This document shows positions 18,317-26,772 of a stretch of 64,000 nt of DNA, piece after piece. Origin of the DNA: Sporosalibacterium faouarense (GTDB lineage: Bacteria; Bacillota; Clostridia; Tissierellales; VENL01). The position numbers were made by a program, and so were the translations under genes. How positions within the stretch are numbered: the stretch's first letter is position 1; every line of letters starts with the position of its first letter. The stretch is taken from contig NZ_JAETGO010000094.1 of the NCBI RefSeq assembly GCF_016765695.1, positions 45,894 to 109,893 on the forward strand. The letters are read 5' to 3'. The notes below the pieces were generated by a model. The model ran no database searches. It saw only the letters and a program-made list of their open reading frames with translations, and had not been told where the DNA came from.

Positions 18317-18336
18317 TTATAAAGGGAGGAATTTAG

Positions 18337-18903
18337 ATGAATAGGAATAGTAATGTTTACTATATTGTGGAAAGTGGAATTATGATAGCTTTAGCAACTG
18401 TTCTTAGTATGGTGAAAATATATCATTCCCCATTTGGTGGATCAGTAACTGCAGGAAGCATGGTTCCTATAATGATTATAGCGTTGAGATGGGGCGTTGG
18501 CAGAGGAATTTTAGCTGGTGCTGTGTATGGAATAATTCAGTCCATTATTGACCCATATATAGTTCATCCAGTTCAGTTTGTATTAGATTACCCTATGGCT
18601 TTTGGATTACTAGGATTGGCTGGACTTGGAAGACAATATATGCAAAAGATATCAGCTGGTAGCAGTAAAATTAAGGAATATGCATTGCTTTCATTGGGAG
18701 TAGTCTTTGCTATATTTGGAAGATTCGCATCCCATGTATTAGCAGGTGTAGTATTCTTTAAAGAATTTGCTGGAGATCAAAATGTTTGGGCATATTCAGC
18801 TATATATAATGGAACATATCTTTCACCAGAGTTAATTATATCTATATTTGTAATAATTGCATTGTGGAACCCTATAAAGAGACTACATTTCTGGAAAAGG
18901 TGA
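18337..18903 (+). CDS. thiT: Energy-coupled thiamine transporter S-component ThiT
   Basis: 188 residues, six hydrophobic segments. S-component of an ECF transporter that binds thiamine and docks on a shared EcfAAT module, which is not encoded in the window. Family signatures: KIYHSPFGGSVTAGSMVPI, LRWGVGRGILAGAVYG, and conserved aromatic residues in the last third. GGGAGGAATTTAG precedes the ATG. Pairing with thiN five bases downstream supports thiamine uptake followed by pyrophosphorylation. Unusually no TPP riboswitch was seen upstream. Confidence 0.88.
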   Translation: MNRNSNVYYIVESGIMIALATVLSMVKIYHSPFGGSVTAGSMVPIMIIALRWGVGRGILAGAVYGIIQSIIDPYIVHPVQFVLDYPMAFGLLGLAGLGRQYMQKISAGSSKIKEYALLSLGVVFAIFGRFASHVLAGVVFFKEFAGDQNVWAYSAIYNGTYLSPELIISIFVIIALWNPIKRLHFWKR

Positions 18904-18907
18904 TTTA

Positions 18908-19543
18908 ATGAAAACTCTTATCATATCAAATGGAACAATTGAAGATACTAATATTCTTAACAAATTTATAGATGAGTCAGACTATGTTATATGTGCAGAT
19001 GGTGGAGCACGTCACTTTTATAAGACTGAATTTAAACCAAGTGTTATTGTAGGAGATTTTGATTCTCTCAATTCTGAGATATTGTTAGATATGAGAAATA
19101 AGGAGATAGAACTTTATCAGTTTCCTGCGGAAAAAGATATGACAGATACAGAACTAGCTATTGATTTAGCTCTTAAAAGAGGTGCCACAGACATTACCTT
19201 ATTAGGTGGAACTGGATCAAGACTTGATCACACTATAGGTAACATAATGATAATGAAAAAGTTTGTCAATATAGATGCAAATATTAAAATAGTAAATAGT
19301 AATAATGAAATTTTTATTACCAAGGATAAGTTGATTCTTGATAGACAGGAAAATACTTTTGTATCTGTTATCCCTATAACAGAAGTAGCTAAGGGAGTTA
19401 CCTTGAGAGGATTTAAATATGAAACAAATGATATAGATTTTAGGATGGATGAAACATTAGGCATAAGTAATGAAATAATTAATGAAAAAGGAATAATTGA
19501 AATTCGAGAAGGCATTTGTCTAGTTATAATATCTAAGGACTAA
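18908..19543 (+). CDS. thiN: Thiamine diphosphokinase
   Basis: 211 residues; ATP-dependent conversion of thiamine to thiamine diphosphate. Motifs ADGGARHF, VGDFDSL, EKDMTDTELAI and GGTGSRLDHTIGN are those of the YloS/ThiN family. AAAGGTG precedes the ATG, five bases after the thiT stop. In Bacillus the orthologue yloS lies after rpe, as here with thiT inserted between. Confidence 0.95.
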   Translation: MKTLIISNGTIEDTNILNKFIDESDYVICADGGARHFYKTEFKPSVIVGDFDSLNSEILLDMRNKEIELYQFPAEKDMTDTELAIDLALKRGATDITLLGGTGSRLDHTIGNIMIMKKFVNIDANIKIVNSNNEIFITKDKLILDRQENTFVSVIPITEVAKGVTLRGFKYETNDIDFRMDETLGISNEIINEKGIIEIREGICLVIISKD

Positions 19544-19761
19544 TATATGTGAATTCTATAAATTGCAGAAGGAGTGATTTACTGGTCAAACTTAGATTTG
19601 ATTAATAAAAAAACTACTTATAAGAATAAAGCCAAGACAATAAAAATATAGATTTATTAGAGGAAGTTTAGCATCTTATGATCACCACAAGGATTAAAAG
19701 GAACATTATTGGAACTTGTGAATATAATATATCATAATGGGTCTTAAGGGAGTGGTGTTAG

Positions 19762-19939
19762 ATGAAAAAATTTTTTCAATAAATTCTATTTTAAAAAGAA
19801 TTCTAAAAAAGTTGTAGGTATCTTATTAGCGGTTATTGGGACAATTATTATTATACAAGTTGTTCCTCTTAGAATCTGGGTGTTTTTACTAGGTTTATTG
19901 TTAATATGTGCGGGATGGATATTCTTTAGAATGTTTTAG
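19762..19939 (+). pseudogene. Small membrane protein gene, frameshifted at an A6T6 run
   Basis: GGGAGTGG and an ATG at 19762 open a frame that stops after six codons (TAA 19780-19782), because the start codon is followed by exactly six A and six T. Dropping one T joins the ATG to a clean ORF to 19939: a 58-residue protein with a basic N-terminus, two hydrophobic helices (VVGILLAVIGTIIII and VFLLGLLLICAGWIFF) and a turn PLRIW. The downstream frame has no start of its own. It resembles the next gene in the second half (WVF..GL.LI..GW). Either a real disruption, a sequencing error in a homopolymer, or expression through slippage. Confidence 0.6.
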
Positions 19940-19950
19940 GAGTTGTTATA

Positions 19951-20109
19951 ATGAGAAGGAGAAGGACACCTAAGGCCTTAATTATAGCTATATTGATTAT
20001 CCTTGTGGCTGTTATAGGATATATATTCTACTTATTACCAAAATGGGTTTTCTTCGCTTTTGTCGGCTTAGTTTTAATTAGAGTAGGATGGTATTTATAT
20101 GATTGCTAA
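19951..20109 (+). CDS. Small two-helix membrane protein
   Basis: 52 residues: very basic start MRRRRTPK, hydrophobic helix ALIIAILIILVAVIGYIFYL, a turn LPKW, and a second helix VFFAFVGLVLIRVGWYLY. The ATG at 19951 has AGGAG eight bases upstream, overlapping the stop of the preceding frameshifted gene, so the two were built to be coupled. The similarity of second halves suggests tandem duplication. Inside-positive rule predicts the N-terminus in the cytoplasm. Function unknown. Confidence 0.7.
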   Translation: MRRRRTPKALIIAILIILVAVIGYIFYLLPKWVFFAFVGLVLIRVGWYLYDC

Positions 20110-20114
20110 TATAG

Positions 20115-20144
20115 AATAGGCTTCCTAACTCAGGAAGCCCTATT
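20115..20144. terminator. Bidirectional hairpin between small membrane protein and rpmB
   Basis: GGCTTCCT (20119-20126), loop AACTC, AGGAAGCC (20132-20139), extended by AATA/TATT with one bulged C. It separates convergent genes. T-tracts are weak on both sides. Confidence 0.55.
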
Positions 20145-20146
20145 AA

Positions 20147-20338
20147 CTATATAGCTCTTTCAACTTTGTTTGATCTTAAACATCTTGTACAAACATAGAT
20201 TCTTTTCTTAGTTCCATCTACAATGGCTCTAACTCTACGTACATTTGGACTCCAACTTCTTTTTATTTTACGGTCAGAGAAAGTTACGTTGTGACCTGAT
20301 ACTTTTCCTTTTCCGCATACTTCACAATACTTAGCCAT
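20147..20338 (-). CDS. rpmB: 50S ribosomal protein L28
   Basis: 63-residue L28, large subunit. MAKYCEVCGKG and CTRCLRSNKVERAI give a four-Cys zinc-ribbon form; the centre SDRKIKRSWSPNVRRV is typical. The longer ORF starts 13 codons upstream, but GAGGAGGTG directly precedes this ATG. Convergent with the small membrane genes and divergent from the asp23-like gene, as rpmB and yloU are in Bacillus. Confidence 0.96.
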   Translation of the reverse strand: MAKYCEVCGKGKVSGHNVTFSDRKIKRSWSPNVRRVRAIVDGTKKRIYVCTRCLRSNKVERAI

Positions 20339-20573
20339 ATTAGAACACCTCCTCGCTTCAAGTAGCTTATTAAGCAAATAAAACTATTATTTCCTAAATT
20401 TACGCACATTATATTTTAACATAACTAAATATATTTTGGCAATAAAAAGATATAAATATCCTAAAAAAATATAATATTATATGTAAATTTGAACAGATTA
20501 TTATTATAGGGTAGAATATAGATATAGAAATATTGTATAATATAATTCATATAAGTAATAAGGAGGATTGCTA

Positions 20574-20930
20574 ATGTCAGCAAAAATAAAAAATGATTAT
20601 GGTACCATTTTTATTGATGACTCCGTTTTAGCAACTGTTGCTGGCTTGTCAGCAATGGAGTGCTATGGTTTAGTTGGCATGTCAAACAGAAGTGCTGCTG
20701 ATGGTCTAGTTGAATTATTAAGAAAAGAGCATTTAACAAGAGGAGTTAAAGTAGAAACAGAAAATGATAGCATTGTAATCAGTTTGTACATTGTAGTACA
20801 GTTCGGAACTAAGATTTCTGTGGTTGCAAATAATATTATAGAGAAAGTTAGATATAATATAGAGAATTTAACAGGAATGAAAGTCAAAAAAATTAATATA
20901 AATGTAGAAGGTGTAAGAGTACAAAAGTAG
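20574..20930 (+). CDS. Asp23/Gls24 family envelope-stress protein (YloU-like)
   Basis: 118 residues. Asp23/Gls24 proteins are small cytoplasmic, often membrane-associated proteins linked to envelope stress; YloU is encoded before the DAK-type gene in Bacillus, as here. Seen: VLATVAGLSAMECYGLVGM at the start and the amphipathic IVVQFGTKISVVANNI block. The ATG at 20574 has AGGAGG seven bases upstream; a TTG two codons earlier overlaps the spacer. A TATAAT at 20536-20541 may be its -10. Confidence 0.9.
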   Translation: MSAKIKNDYGTIFIDDSVLATVAGLSAMECYGLVGMSNRSAADGLVELLRKEHLTRGVKVETENDSIVISLYIVVQFGTKISVVANNIIEKVRYNIENLTGMKVKKININVEGVRVQK

Positions 20931-20946
20931 TAAGGAGGTACAAAAG

Positions 20947-22575
20947 TTGAAAATTGAATACATAGAAGGTGGATTGCTCAAAAAATTATTTTTTGGGGGA
21001 GCAGCATATTTGGAAAAAAATAAAAAAATAATAAATGATTTAAATGTTTTTCCAGTGCCCGATGGCGATACAGGTACTAATATGGCACTAACTGTCCAAT
21101 CGGCAGTTAAGCAAGTAAAAGCTGTGGATGGTGATGATATTGAAGATATAGCTAAAGCTATGTCTAATGGTTCATTAATGGGGGCAAGAGGAAATTCAGG
21201 AGTAATTTTATCTCAACTATTCCGGGGATTTGCTAATGGTCTTAAGGAAAAAGATAAAATAGATACTGAAACCTTAGCAAATGCTTTTAAATTAGGGTCT
21301 GACACTGCCTATAAGGCTGTTATGAAGCCTATAGAGGGTACTATCCTTACTGTTGCTAGAGAATGCGCTGAAAGGGCTTTAGAGATTTGTAAAACTGAAA
21401 AGGATATAATAGTATTCTTAGAAAGAGTTATAAAACATGGAGATGAAACGCTTCAAAAAACTCCTGAAATGTTAGATGCATTGAAAAAAGCAGGAGTTGT
21501 GGACGCAGGAGGAAAAGGGCTATTGGTTATCTTGATAGGAGCTCTTAAAGTTTTAACTGGAGGACATGACAGTTTCTTAGAAGAATTTGACGAAGTTGAG
21601 ATTGTTAATAAAACTTCAGAAGAAGTTTATGATGAAAATATAGAATTTGGATATTGTACAGAATTTATCATAAATAATACAAAAGCTGATGTTCATAAGT
21701 TAAGGGAAGAGATTTCTAAATTTGGTGACTCTTTATTAGTAGTTGGTGGAGATAATATTATAAAAATTCATGTTCATACAAACAACCCAGGACAGGTACT
21801 TGAAAGGGCCATGTGTGAAGGTGAATTAATAGATATAAAAATTGATAACATGAGATACCAACATAGTAATATAGTAGTTACTGAGAGTGAGATGAATGAT
21901 AATAATATTCAAGAAGAAAAGAAATATGGATTTATCACTGTAGCTATGGGTGATGGTATTGCTAATGTATTTAAAGATTTAAATGTTGACCATGTTATTA
22001 CAGGCGGGCAGACTATGAATCCTAGTACTGAAGACATACTCAATGCTATAAATAATATTAACGCTGAAAATATCATAGTTTTACCAAACAATAGTAATAT
22101 TGTTCTTGCTGCAAATCAAGCGAAGGAATTAAGTGATAAAAATATTGAGGTTGTACCTACTAAATCTATAGCACAAGGGATCTCGGCTTTACTTTCTTTT
22201 GATGAAGACTCTGAATTAGAAGATAATTTAGAGAATATGTTAGATTCCATCAAATATGTAAAGACAGGACAGATAACTTATGCTGTGAGAGATACAGAGA
22301 TAAATGGTCAAGAAATAAATAAAGATGATATCATGGGAATTTGTGATGGGGATATTATTTCTGTTGGTAATGATATTCAAAATGTGGCTCTAGATTTAAT
22401 TGAAAAAGCTACTGATGAAGATAATGAATTGATTACTATCTTTTATGGTGAAGACATTTCGGATGATGAAGCAAACAAGTTAGCAGAATTGTTAGAAGAT
22501 AAACTAGAAGATTATGACATCGAAGTGGTCTATGGAGGCCAGCCACTTTATTATTACATTTTTTCAATTGAATAG
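20947..22575 (+). CDS. fakA: Fatty acid kinase catalytic subunit (DAK-type)
   Basis: 542 residues. FakA phosphorylates fatty acids presented by a FakB (DegV) carrier, feeding acyl-phosphate to PlsX/PlsY; no fakB is in the window. N-terminal DhaL-like ATP domain: NVFPVPDGDTGTNM, MGARGNSGVILSQL, and VDAGGKGLL; C-terminal half ends GGQPLYYYIFSIE, the family ending. Start is TTG at 20947 with AAGGAGG eight bases upstream. Functionally linked to the FapR/PlsX genes 13 kb downstream. Followed by a hairpin terminator. Confidence 0.92.
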   Translation: MKIEYIEGGLLKKLFFGGAAYLEKNKKIINDLNVFPVPDGDTGTNMALTVQSAVKQVKAVDGDDIEDIAKAMSNGSLMGARGNSGVILSQLFRGFANGLKEKDKIDTETLANAFKLGSDTAYKAVMKPIEGTILTVARECAERALEICKTEKDIIVFLERVIKHGDETLQKTPEMLDALKKAGVVDAGGKGLLVILIGALKVLTGGHDSFLEEFDEVEIVNKTSEEVYDENIEFGYCTEFIINNTKADVHKLREEISKFGDSLLVVGGDNIIKIHVHTNNPGQVLERAMCEGELIDIKIDNMRYQHSNIVVTESEMNDNNIQEEKKYGFITVAMGDGIANVFKDLNVDHVITGGQTMNPSTEDILNAINNINAENIIVLPNNSNIVLAANQAKELSDKNIEVVPTKSIAQGISALLSFDEDSELEDNLENMLDSIKYVKTGQITYAVRDTEINGQEINKDDIMGICDGDIISVGNDIQNVALDLIEKATDEDNELITIFYGEDISDDEANKLAELLEDKLEDYDIEVVYGGQPLYYYIFSIE

Positions 22576-22625
22576 AAAATACGGATAAATGGTATTTAAG
22601 GAATGATAAATAAATTTTAAAGAAA

Positions 22626-22655
22626 AGTAGTTAGGTTTTGCTTAACTGCTTTTTT
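22626..22655 (+). terminator. Terminator after fakA
   Basis: AGTAGTTAGG (22626-22635) pairs with CTTAACTGCT (22641-22650) with two G-T pairs, loop TTTTG, then five to six T. Confidence 0.75.
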
Positions 22656-22696
22656 GTTGCAGTAAAAGTATAGAGAAATTAACTTTGTTGTTTCTA

Positions 22697-22725
22697 TTGT
22701 GTAGAAATAAGTGTTTGTATATAAT
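22697..22725 (+). promoter_or_regulatory. Sigma-A promoter of recG
   Basis: TTGTGT, 17 bases, TATAAT; the -10 ends 34 bases before the recG TTG start codon. Confidence 0.65.
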
Positions 22726-22759
22726 ATAAGTAAACGTATGTTCTTGAGGTGAAATAATT

Positions 22760-24820
22760 TTGAATAAACTAGATACGTCAGTTCAATATATTAAAGGTGT
22801 AGGACCCAAAAAAGCAAATTTTCTAAAGAAATTAAATATCAGTACTGTAAGGGATTTAATGAATTACTATCCGAGAACTTATGAAGATAGAAGGAGTTTC
22901 AATAAACTCATCAATAGTGTGGATGGAGAGAAAATCAATGCAAAGGTTTGTATATCTGGTACTGCTACTATTATGAGACCTAGGAGGGGTTTATCTATAA
23001 CAAAAATTCCCATTAGAGATGATTCTGGGACGGGATTTTTAGTTTGGTTTAATCAAGCCTATATGAAGGATAGCTTTAAGCAAGGAGAAACGATAAAAGT
23101 CAATGGAAAAGTTAAGAGACGAGGATTAGATATACAAATATATAATCCTTACTATGAGAGAGATAATGGAAAAAATAAAATGCTCGGTAGAATTATACCT
23201 ATTTACTCTTTAACCGAAAAGATAACTAATAAGGAAATGATTAAACTGATTTCTAAGACATTAAGAGAATATTTAGCTTATGAAGAAGAGATTTTAACAG
23301 AGGAAATATTGAATAAATTTAACTTATTAGGAATAATTCAATCATTAATAAATATACACTTTCCTAAAAATAAGGAGTTGTACCTTAGAGCTAAAGAGAG
23401 ATTAGTATTCGAAGAGCTCTTAGTCCTTCAAATTGGATTATTTGCTTTGAAAAATAGGTATAATCAAGAGAATAAAGGAATTGTATTTAAGGAATGTCAA
23501 CAAGTAGATAAATTTATTAAATCTTTGTCTTTTTCCCTTACTGGAGCTCAGAAAAGAGTACTAGAGGAGATAGTAGAAGATATGGAATCTGATAAATCAA
23601 TGAATAGATTAGTACAGGGAGATGTAGGTTCAGGAAAAACAATTATAGCTGTATTATCTATGCTTAAGGCATATCATTCAGGATATCAAAGTGTTATGAT
23701 GGCTCCTACAGAAATACTTGCTAAGCAACACTATGAGAGTATAAATGATTTATTTAGGGATATGGATATTAAATGTGAACTTTTAGTGGGAAGTATTTCT
23801 ACTAAACAAAAAAAAGAAATTTTAAATAAAATAGAAGAAGGCGAAATTGACATAGTGGTGGGAACCCACGCTATTATTCAAGATGGAGTAGAGTTCTGCA
23901 AACTAGGACTGGCTATAACTGATGAACAGCATAGATTTGGAGTTCGTCAGAGGGCCGCTCTTTCATCTAAAGGGGAGAATCCTGATGTTTTAGTAATGAC
24001 TGCAACTCCCATTCCAAGAACTCTTGCATTAATATTATATGGAGATCTAGACATATCTATTATAGATGAAATGCCACCTGGAAGAAAAAAGGTAAAGACC
24101 TATGCAGTAGGTAATACTATGAAGGATAGAATTTATGAATTTGTTAGGAAGCAAATAATTGAAGGTAGGCAGGCATATATTGTTTGTCCTTTAGTAGAAG
24201 AGTCAGAAAAGCTAGACTTAAAATCAGCAACAGAATTATATCAAGAACTTGATGAATATTTTGGAGATGTAAGAGTTGGGCTTTTACATGGAAAAATGAA
24301 GGCTAAGGAAAAAGATGAAATAATGATGAAGTTTAATAATCATGAAATAGATGTATTAGTTTCAACCACAGTAATAGAAGTCGGAGTAAATGTGCCAAAC
24401 GCTAATATTATGGTAATAGAAAATGCTGAAAGATTTGGTTTAGCTCAATTACATCAGCTAAGAGGTAGAGTTGGTAGAGGTGAACATCAATCCCACTGTA
24501 TATTAATTAATGATAGTAAGAGTAATGTCGCTAAGGAAAGAATGAAAATTATGGAAAAAAGTAGCGATGGATTTGTTATTTCTGAAAAAGATCTAGAGTT
24601 AAGAGGGCCAGGAGAATTTTTTGGAACTAGACAACATGGTATACCTGATTTAAAGATAGCAAACATATTTTCTGATATGAAGATTTTAAAGGTTGTTCAA
24701 ACATTAGCTGAAGATATTTTTAAAGAAGATCCGAATTTAAAATTAGAGAAATATCAGCCTTTAAGAAGAAAGATATTGTCTCTATTTAAAGATAAGCTTG
24801 ATGAGATTTCCTTTAATTGA
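22760..24820 (+). CDS. recG: ATP-dependent DNA helicase RecG
   Basis: 686-residue fork-reversal/branch-migration helicase. N-terminal helix-hairpin part (IKGVGPKKANFLKKL), OB 'wedge' domain about 60-150, Walker A GDVGSGKT, GTHAIIQ, DEQHRFGV, TATPIPRTLAL, STTVIEVGVNVPNA and QLHQLRGRVGRG. Start is TTG at 22760 with TTGAGGTG upstream. It stands alone with its own promoter and terminator. In Bacillus recG precedes fapR; here the ylb block is inserted between them. Confidence 0.97.
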   Translation: MNKLDTSVQYIKGVGPKKANFLKKLNISTVRDLMNYYPRTYEDRRSFNKLINSVDGEKINAKVCISGTATIMRPRRGLSITKIPIRDDSGTGFLVWFNQAYMKDSFKQGETIKVNGKVKRRGLDIQIYNPYYERDNGKNKMLGRIIPIYSLTEKITNKEMIKLISKTLREYLAYEEEILTEEILNKFNLLGIIQSLINIHFPKNKELYLRAKERLVFEELLVLQIGLFALKNRYNQENKGIVFKECQQVDKFIKSLSFSLTGAQKRVLEEIVEDMESDKSMNRLVQGDVGSGKTIIAVLSMLKAYHSGYQSVMMAPTEILAKQHYESINDLFRDMDIKCELLVGSISTKQKKEILNKIEEGEIDIVVGTHAIIQDGVEFCKLGLAITDEQHRFGVRQRAALSSKGENPDVLVMTATPIPRTLALILYGDLDISIIDEMPPGRKKVKTYAVGNTMKDRIYEFVRKQIIEGRQAYIVCPLVEESEKLDLKSATELYQELDEYFGDVRVGLLHGKMKAKEKDEIMMKFNNHEIDVLVSTTVIEVGVNVPNANIMVIENAERFGLAQLHQLRGRVGRGEHQSHCILINDSKSNVAKERMKIMEKSSDGFVISEKDLELRGPGEFFGTRQHGIPDLKIANIFSDMKILKVVQTLAEDIFKEDPNLKLEKYQPLRRKILSLFKDKLDEISFN

Positions 24821-24904
24821 CAAACAATAAAAACTTATAAAAAAATTATGTAAGACTAAATTCTAGAAATTTTTATATTTAGCTAATTTACTCTTGACTC
24901 TGTA

Positions 24905-24946
24905 AGTTGAATTACCTATAAAGTTTTAATATACAATTTTCTCATA
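24905..24946 (-). repeat. Dispersed inverted-end repeat, reverse orientation
   Basis: On the minus strand it begins TATGAGAAAATTGTATATTA and continues AAACTTTATAGGTAATTC, matching the left end of the copies at 30985 and 55606. The remainder toward recG (24840-24905) is AT-rich and could be the decayed body, but no right end is clear. Confidence 0.5.
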
Positions 24947-24981
24947 TAATTTTGTGTATTAGATAAATAATAGGAAAAAAT

Positions 24982-25013
24982 AAAAGAAAGGTGCTAAAAC
25001 ACCTTTCTTTTTT
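24982..25013 (+). terminator. Strong terminator after recG
   Basis: Perfect 12-bp stem (24982-24993 with 25000-25011), loop CTAAAA, T-rich 3' side. It lies 160 bases after the recG stop, beyond the repeat copy. Confidence 0.85.
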
Positions 25014-25155
25014 AATCAATCTGATATTTTATCAGATTATAGAGGAGAAATTGAAGAAAAGAGGCTAAGGGGAAAGTATAGTAGACATTAAGTCTATTTA
25101 TAGTTTTTGTAATTGCCTCAAAAATATTCAAAAAATAATAGTTATAATTTTTACT

Positions 25156-25184
25156 TTGTATAGAAATTGTGAATATGCTAAAAT
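25156..25184 (+). promoter_or_regulatory. Sigma-A promoter of rsmD-coaD
   Basis: TTGTAT, 17 bases, TAAAAT with extended TGC; ends 27 bases before the rsmD ATG. Confidence 0.65.
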
Positions 25185-25211
25185 AATAATGTGGTAATAA
25201 GGAGGTAAGAT

Positions 25212-25775
25212 ATGAGAGTTATAACTGGAAAAGCGAAGGGCAAAAGGCTTAAAGCACCTAAAGGCTTAAGTACTAGACCGACTACAGATAGAGTTAAAGA
25301 ATCTTTGTTTAATATAATAGGGCTAATTCCAGAAGATAGTTTAGTTTTAGATTTATTTTCTGGTTCAGGAAATGTTGGAATTGAATTTTTAAGTAGAGGT
25401 GCTTTAGAGTGTTACTTTATAGATAATGACTTTAATAGTATTAAAATTATTAAAGAAAATTTAGAGAATACTAAATTTATATCTCAGGCTAATGTATTTA
25501 AAAATAGTGTCGGTAGTGCAATAAAGGTTTTAGGAAAGAAGAGCAAAAAATTTCATTACATATTTATGGATCCTCCTTATGAGAAAAATCTTGTTGTTCC
25601 ATCATTGGAATCTATTTGTGATGAAGATTTATTAGTTAATGATGGTATAGTTATTATTGAACATGAAAGCAAAACTGAATTGCCTGACAAGATAAAAAAT
25701 ATAACGACATTTGATACGAGAAGGTATGGAGATACTACAATAACCTTCTATAAACATGAGGAGGAAATGAAATGA
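25212..25775 (+). CDS. rsmD: 16S rRNA (guanine-966-N2)-methyltransferase
   Basis: 187 residues. MRVITGKAKGKRLKAPKG and RPTTDRVKESLFNI start, SAM site LFSGSGNVGIE, and catalytic MDPPYEK (DPPY) are all present. ATAAGGAGG precedes the ATG. Its stop overlaps coaD by four bases (ATGA). Orthologue of Bacillus ylbH, and first gene of the ylbH-ylbI-(...)-ylbJ block. Confidence 0.96.
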   Translation: MRVITGKAKGKRLKAPKGLSTRPTTDRVKESLFNIIGLIPEDSLVLDLFSGSGNVGIEFLSRGALECYFIDNDFNSIKIIKENLENTKFISQANVFKNSVGSAIKVLGKKSKKFHYIFMDPPYEKNLVVPSLESICDEDLLVNDGIVIIEHESKTELPDKIKNITTFDTRRYGDTTITFYKHEEEMK

Positions 25776-26254
25776 AAGTAATTTACCCAGGGAGTTTTGA
25801 CCCAATAACTAATGGACATCTAGATATTGTAGAGAGGTGTTCCCAAAAATTTGATAAAGTTATTTTAGCAATTTTAAATAATTCTGCAAAAAATACCTTA
25901 TTTACTGTTGATGAGAGATTAAAAATACTAGAAAGTTGTATTGAAGAATATGATAATGTTGAAGTGGATACATTTTCAGGACTTCTTGTTGATTATGCTA
26001 GGGAAAAAGGCATAACTACAGTAATAAGAGGACTTAGAGCTGTAACTGATTTTGAATATGAACTACAAATGGCTCTAATGAACAGAGAATTAGATTCTGA
26101 GCTAGACACCTTATTTCTAATGTCTAGTAGTCAATACGCTTTTTTAAGTTCCAGTTTAGTTAAGGAAGTAGCTAAATACGATGGTGATATTACTAGATTT
26201 GTTCCAAAGGTGGTTGAAGAAGCACTACATCATAAGATGAAGGGGGATAAATAA
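25772..26254 (+). CDS. coaD: Phosphopantetheine adenylyltransferase
   Basis: 160 residues; adenylates 4'-phosphopantetheine to dephospho-CoA. YPGSFDPITNGHLDI contains the nucleotidyl-transferase GH motif; RGLRAVTDFEYE and the SSSLVKEVA segment (family ISSTxxR-like) complete the site. ATGA overlap with rsmD. Length and order match Bacillus CoaD. Confidence 0.97.
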   Translation: MKVIYPGSFDPITNGHLDIVERCSQKFDKVILAILNNSAKNTLFTVDERLKILESCIEEYDNVEVDTFSGLLVDYAREKGITTVIRGLRAVTDFEYELQMALMNRELDSELDTLFLMSSSQYAFLSSSLVKEVAKYDGDITRFVPKVVEEALHHKMKGDK

Positions 26255-26257
26255 AAA

Positions 26258-26704
26258 ATGGATGTATTAAAGCTATTAGATTTAGTCGAGGATATATTGG
26301 AGGAAGGCTCTACTATTCCATTTACAGCAAAGGTATGTGTTGATAAGGATGAGCTTTTAGATATAACTCGAGAAATAAGACTCAAACTTCCAGATGAGAT
26401 TAAACAAGCTGAATGGATTAAGGAAGAGAGACAAAGAATATTAGTAGAAGCACAGAATGAAGCCGATACAATAACTGAAGAGGCAAGGCTACGTATTGAA
26501 GAGCTTATTGAGGAAGACGAGGTAACCCAAAAAGCTAAAGAAAGAGCAGATGAAATAATAGAACAAGCTCAACAAAATGCTAAAGAAATAAGAATTGGAG
26601 CAAGAGAATATGCTGACCAATTATTAAAGGATGTTCAAGAACAGCTTAAAGGTATGATTTCTACTTTAGACGAAAATAGGAATGAATTAAAAGGTTTAAA
26701 ATAA
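26258..26704 (+). CDS. Coiled-coil protein, ATPase subunit H/DivIVA-like
   Basis: 148 residues, no enzyme motif. From about residue 55 it is a continuous charged coiled coil rich in Glu, Gln, Ala and Lys (EAQNEADTITEEARLRIEEL and KAKERADEIIEQAQQNAKE), similar in character to V-type ATPase subunit H/F0-b stalks and DivIVA tails. GGGGGAT precedes the ATG, three bases after coaD. Clostridia often carry such a gene between coaD and ylbJ. A scaffold or stalk role is only inferred from composition. Confidence 0.7.
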   Translation: MDVLKLLDLVEDILEEGSTIPFTAKVCVDKDELLDITREIRLKLPDEIKQAEWIKEERQRILVEAQNEADTITEEARLRIEELIEEDEVTQKAKERADEIIEQAQQNAKEIRIGAREYADQLLKDVQEQLKGMISTLDENRNELKGLK

Positions 26705-26720
26705 TAGATTTAATACTGGG

Positions 26721-26772
26721 ACTGATTGCATTAGAACTTTAAATATCATCTGCAATCAGTTCTTTATATTTT
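26721..26772. terminator. Hairpin between coiled-coil gene and ylbJ
   Basis: ACTGATTGCA (26721-26730) pairs with TGCAATCAGT (26751-26760), 20-base loop, with a T-rich stretch on the plus side. Serves the rsmD-coaD-coiled-coil transcript and possibly ylbJ from the other side. Confidence 0.65.

Larger units (their letters stand above)
17968..18336. other. Intergenic region rpe/thiT
   Basis: 369 gene-free bases holding the rpe terminator and a short copy of the dispersed repeat. The thiT leader was searched by eye for a TPP riboswitch (CUGAGA and ACCUGAU blocks) and none is present. No strong promoter was recognised. Confidence 0.55.
24821..25211. other. Intergenic region recG/rsmD
   Basis: 391 gene-free bases containing, in order, a reverse-oriented copy of the dispersed repeat, the recG terminator, a small palindrome (ATCTGATA 25019-25026 with TATCAGAT 25030-25037) and the rsmD promoter. 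Nothing else was recognised. Confidence 0.55.

Noticed and set aside
18018..18336. Possible TPP riboswitch before thiT
   Set aside because: Neither the CUGAGA nor the ACCUGAU conserved blocks is present on either strand of the leader.
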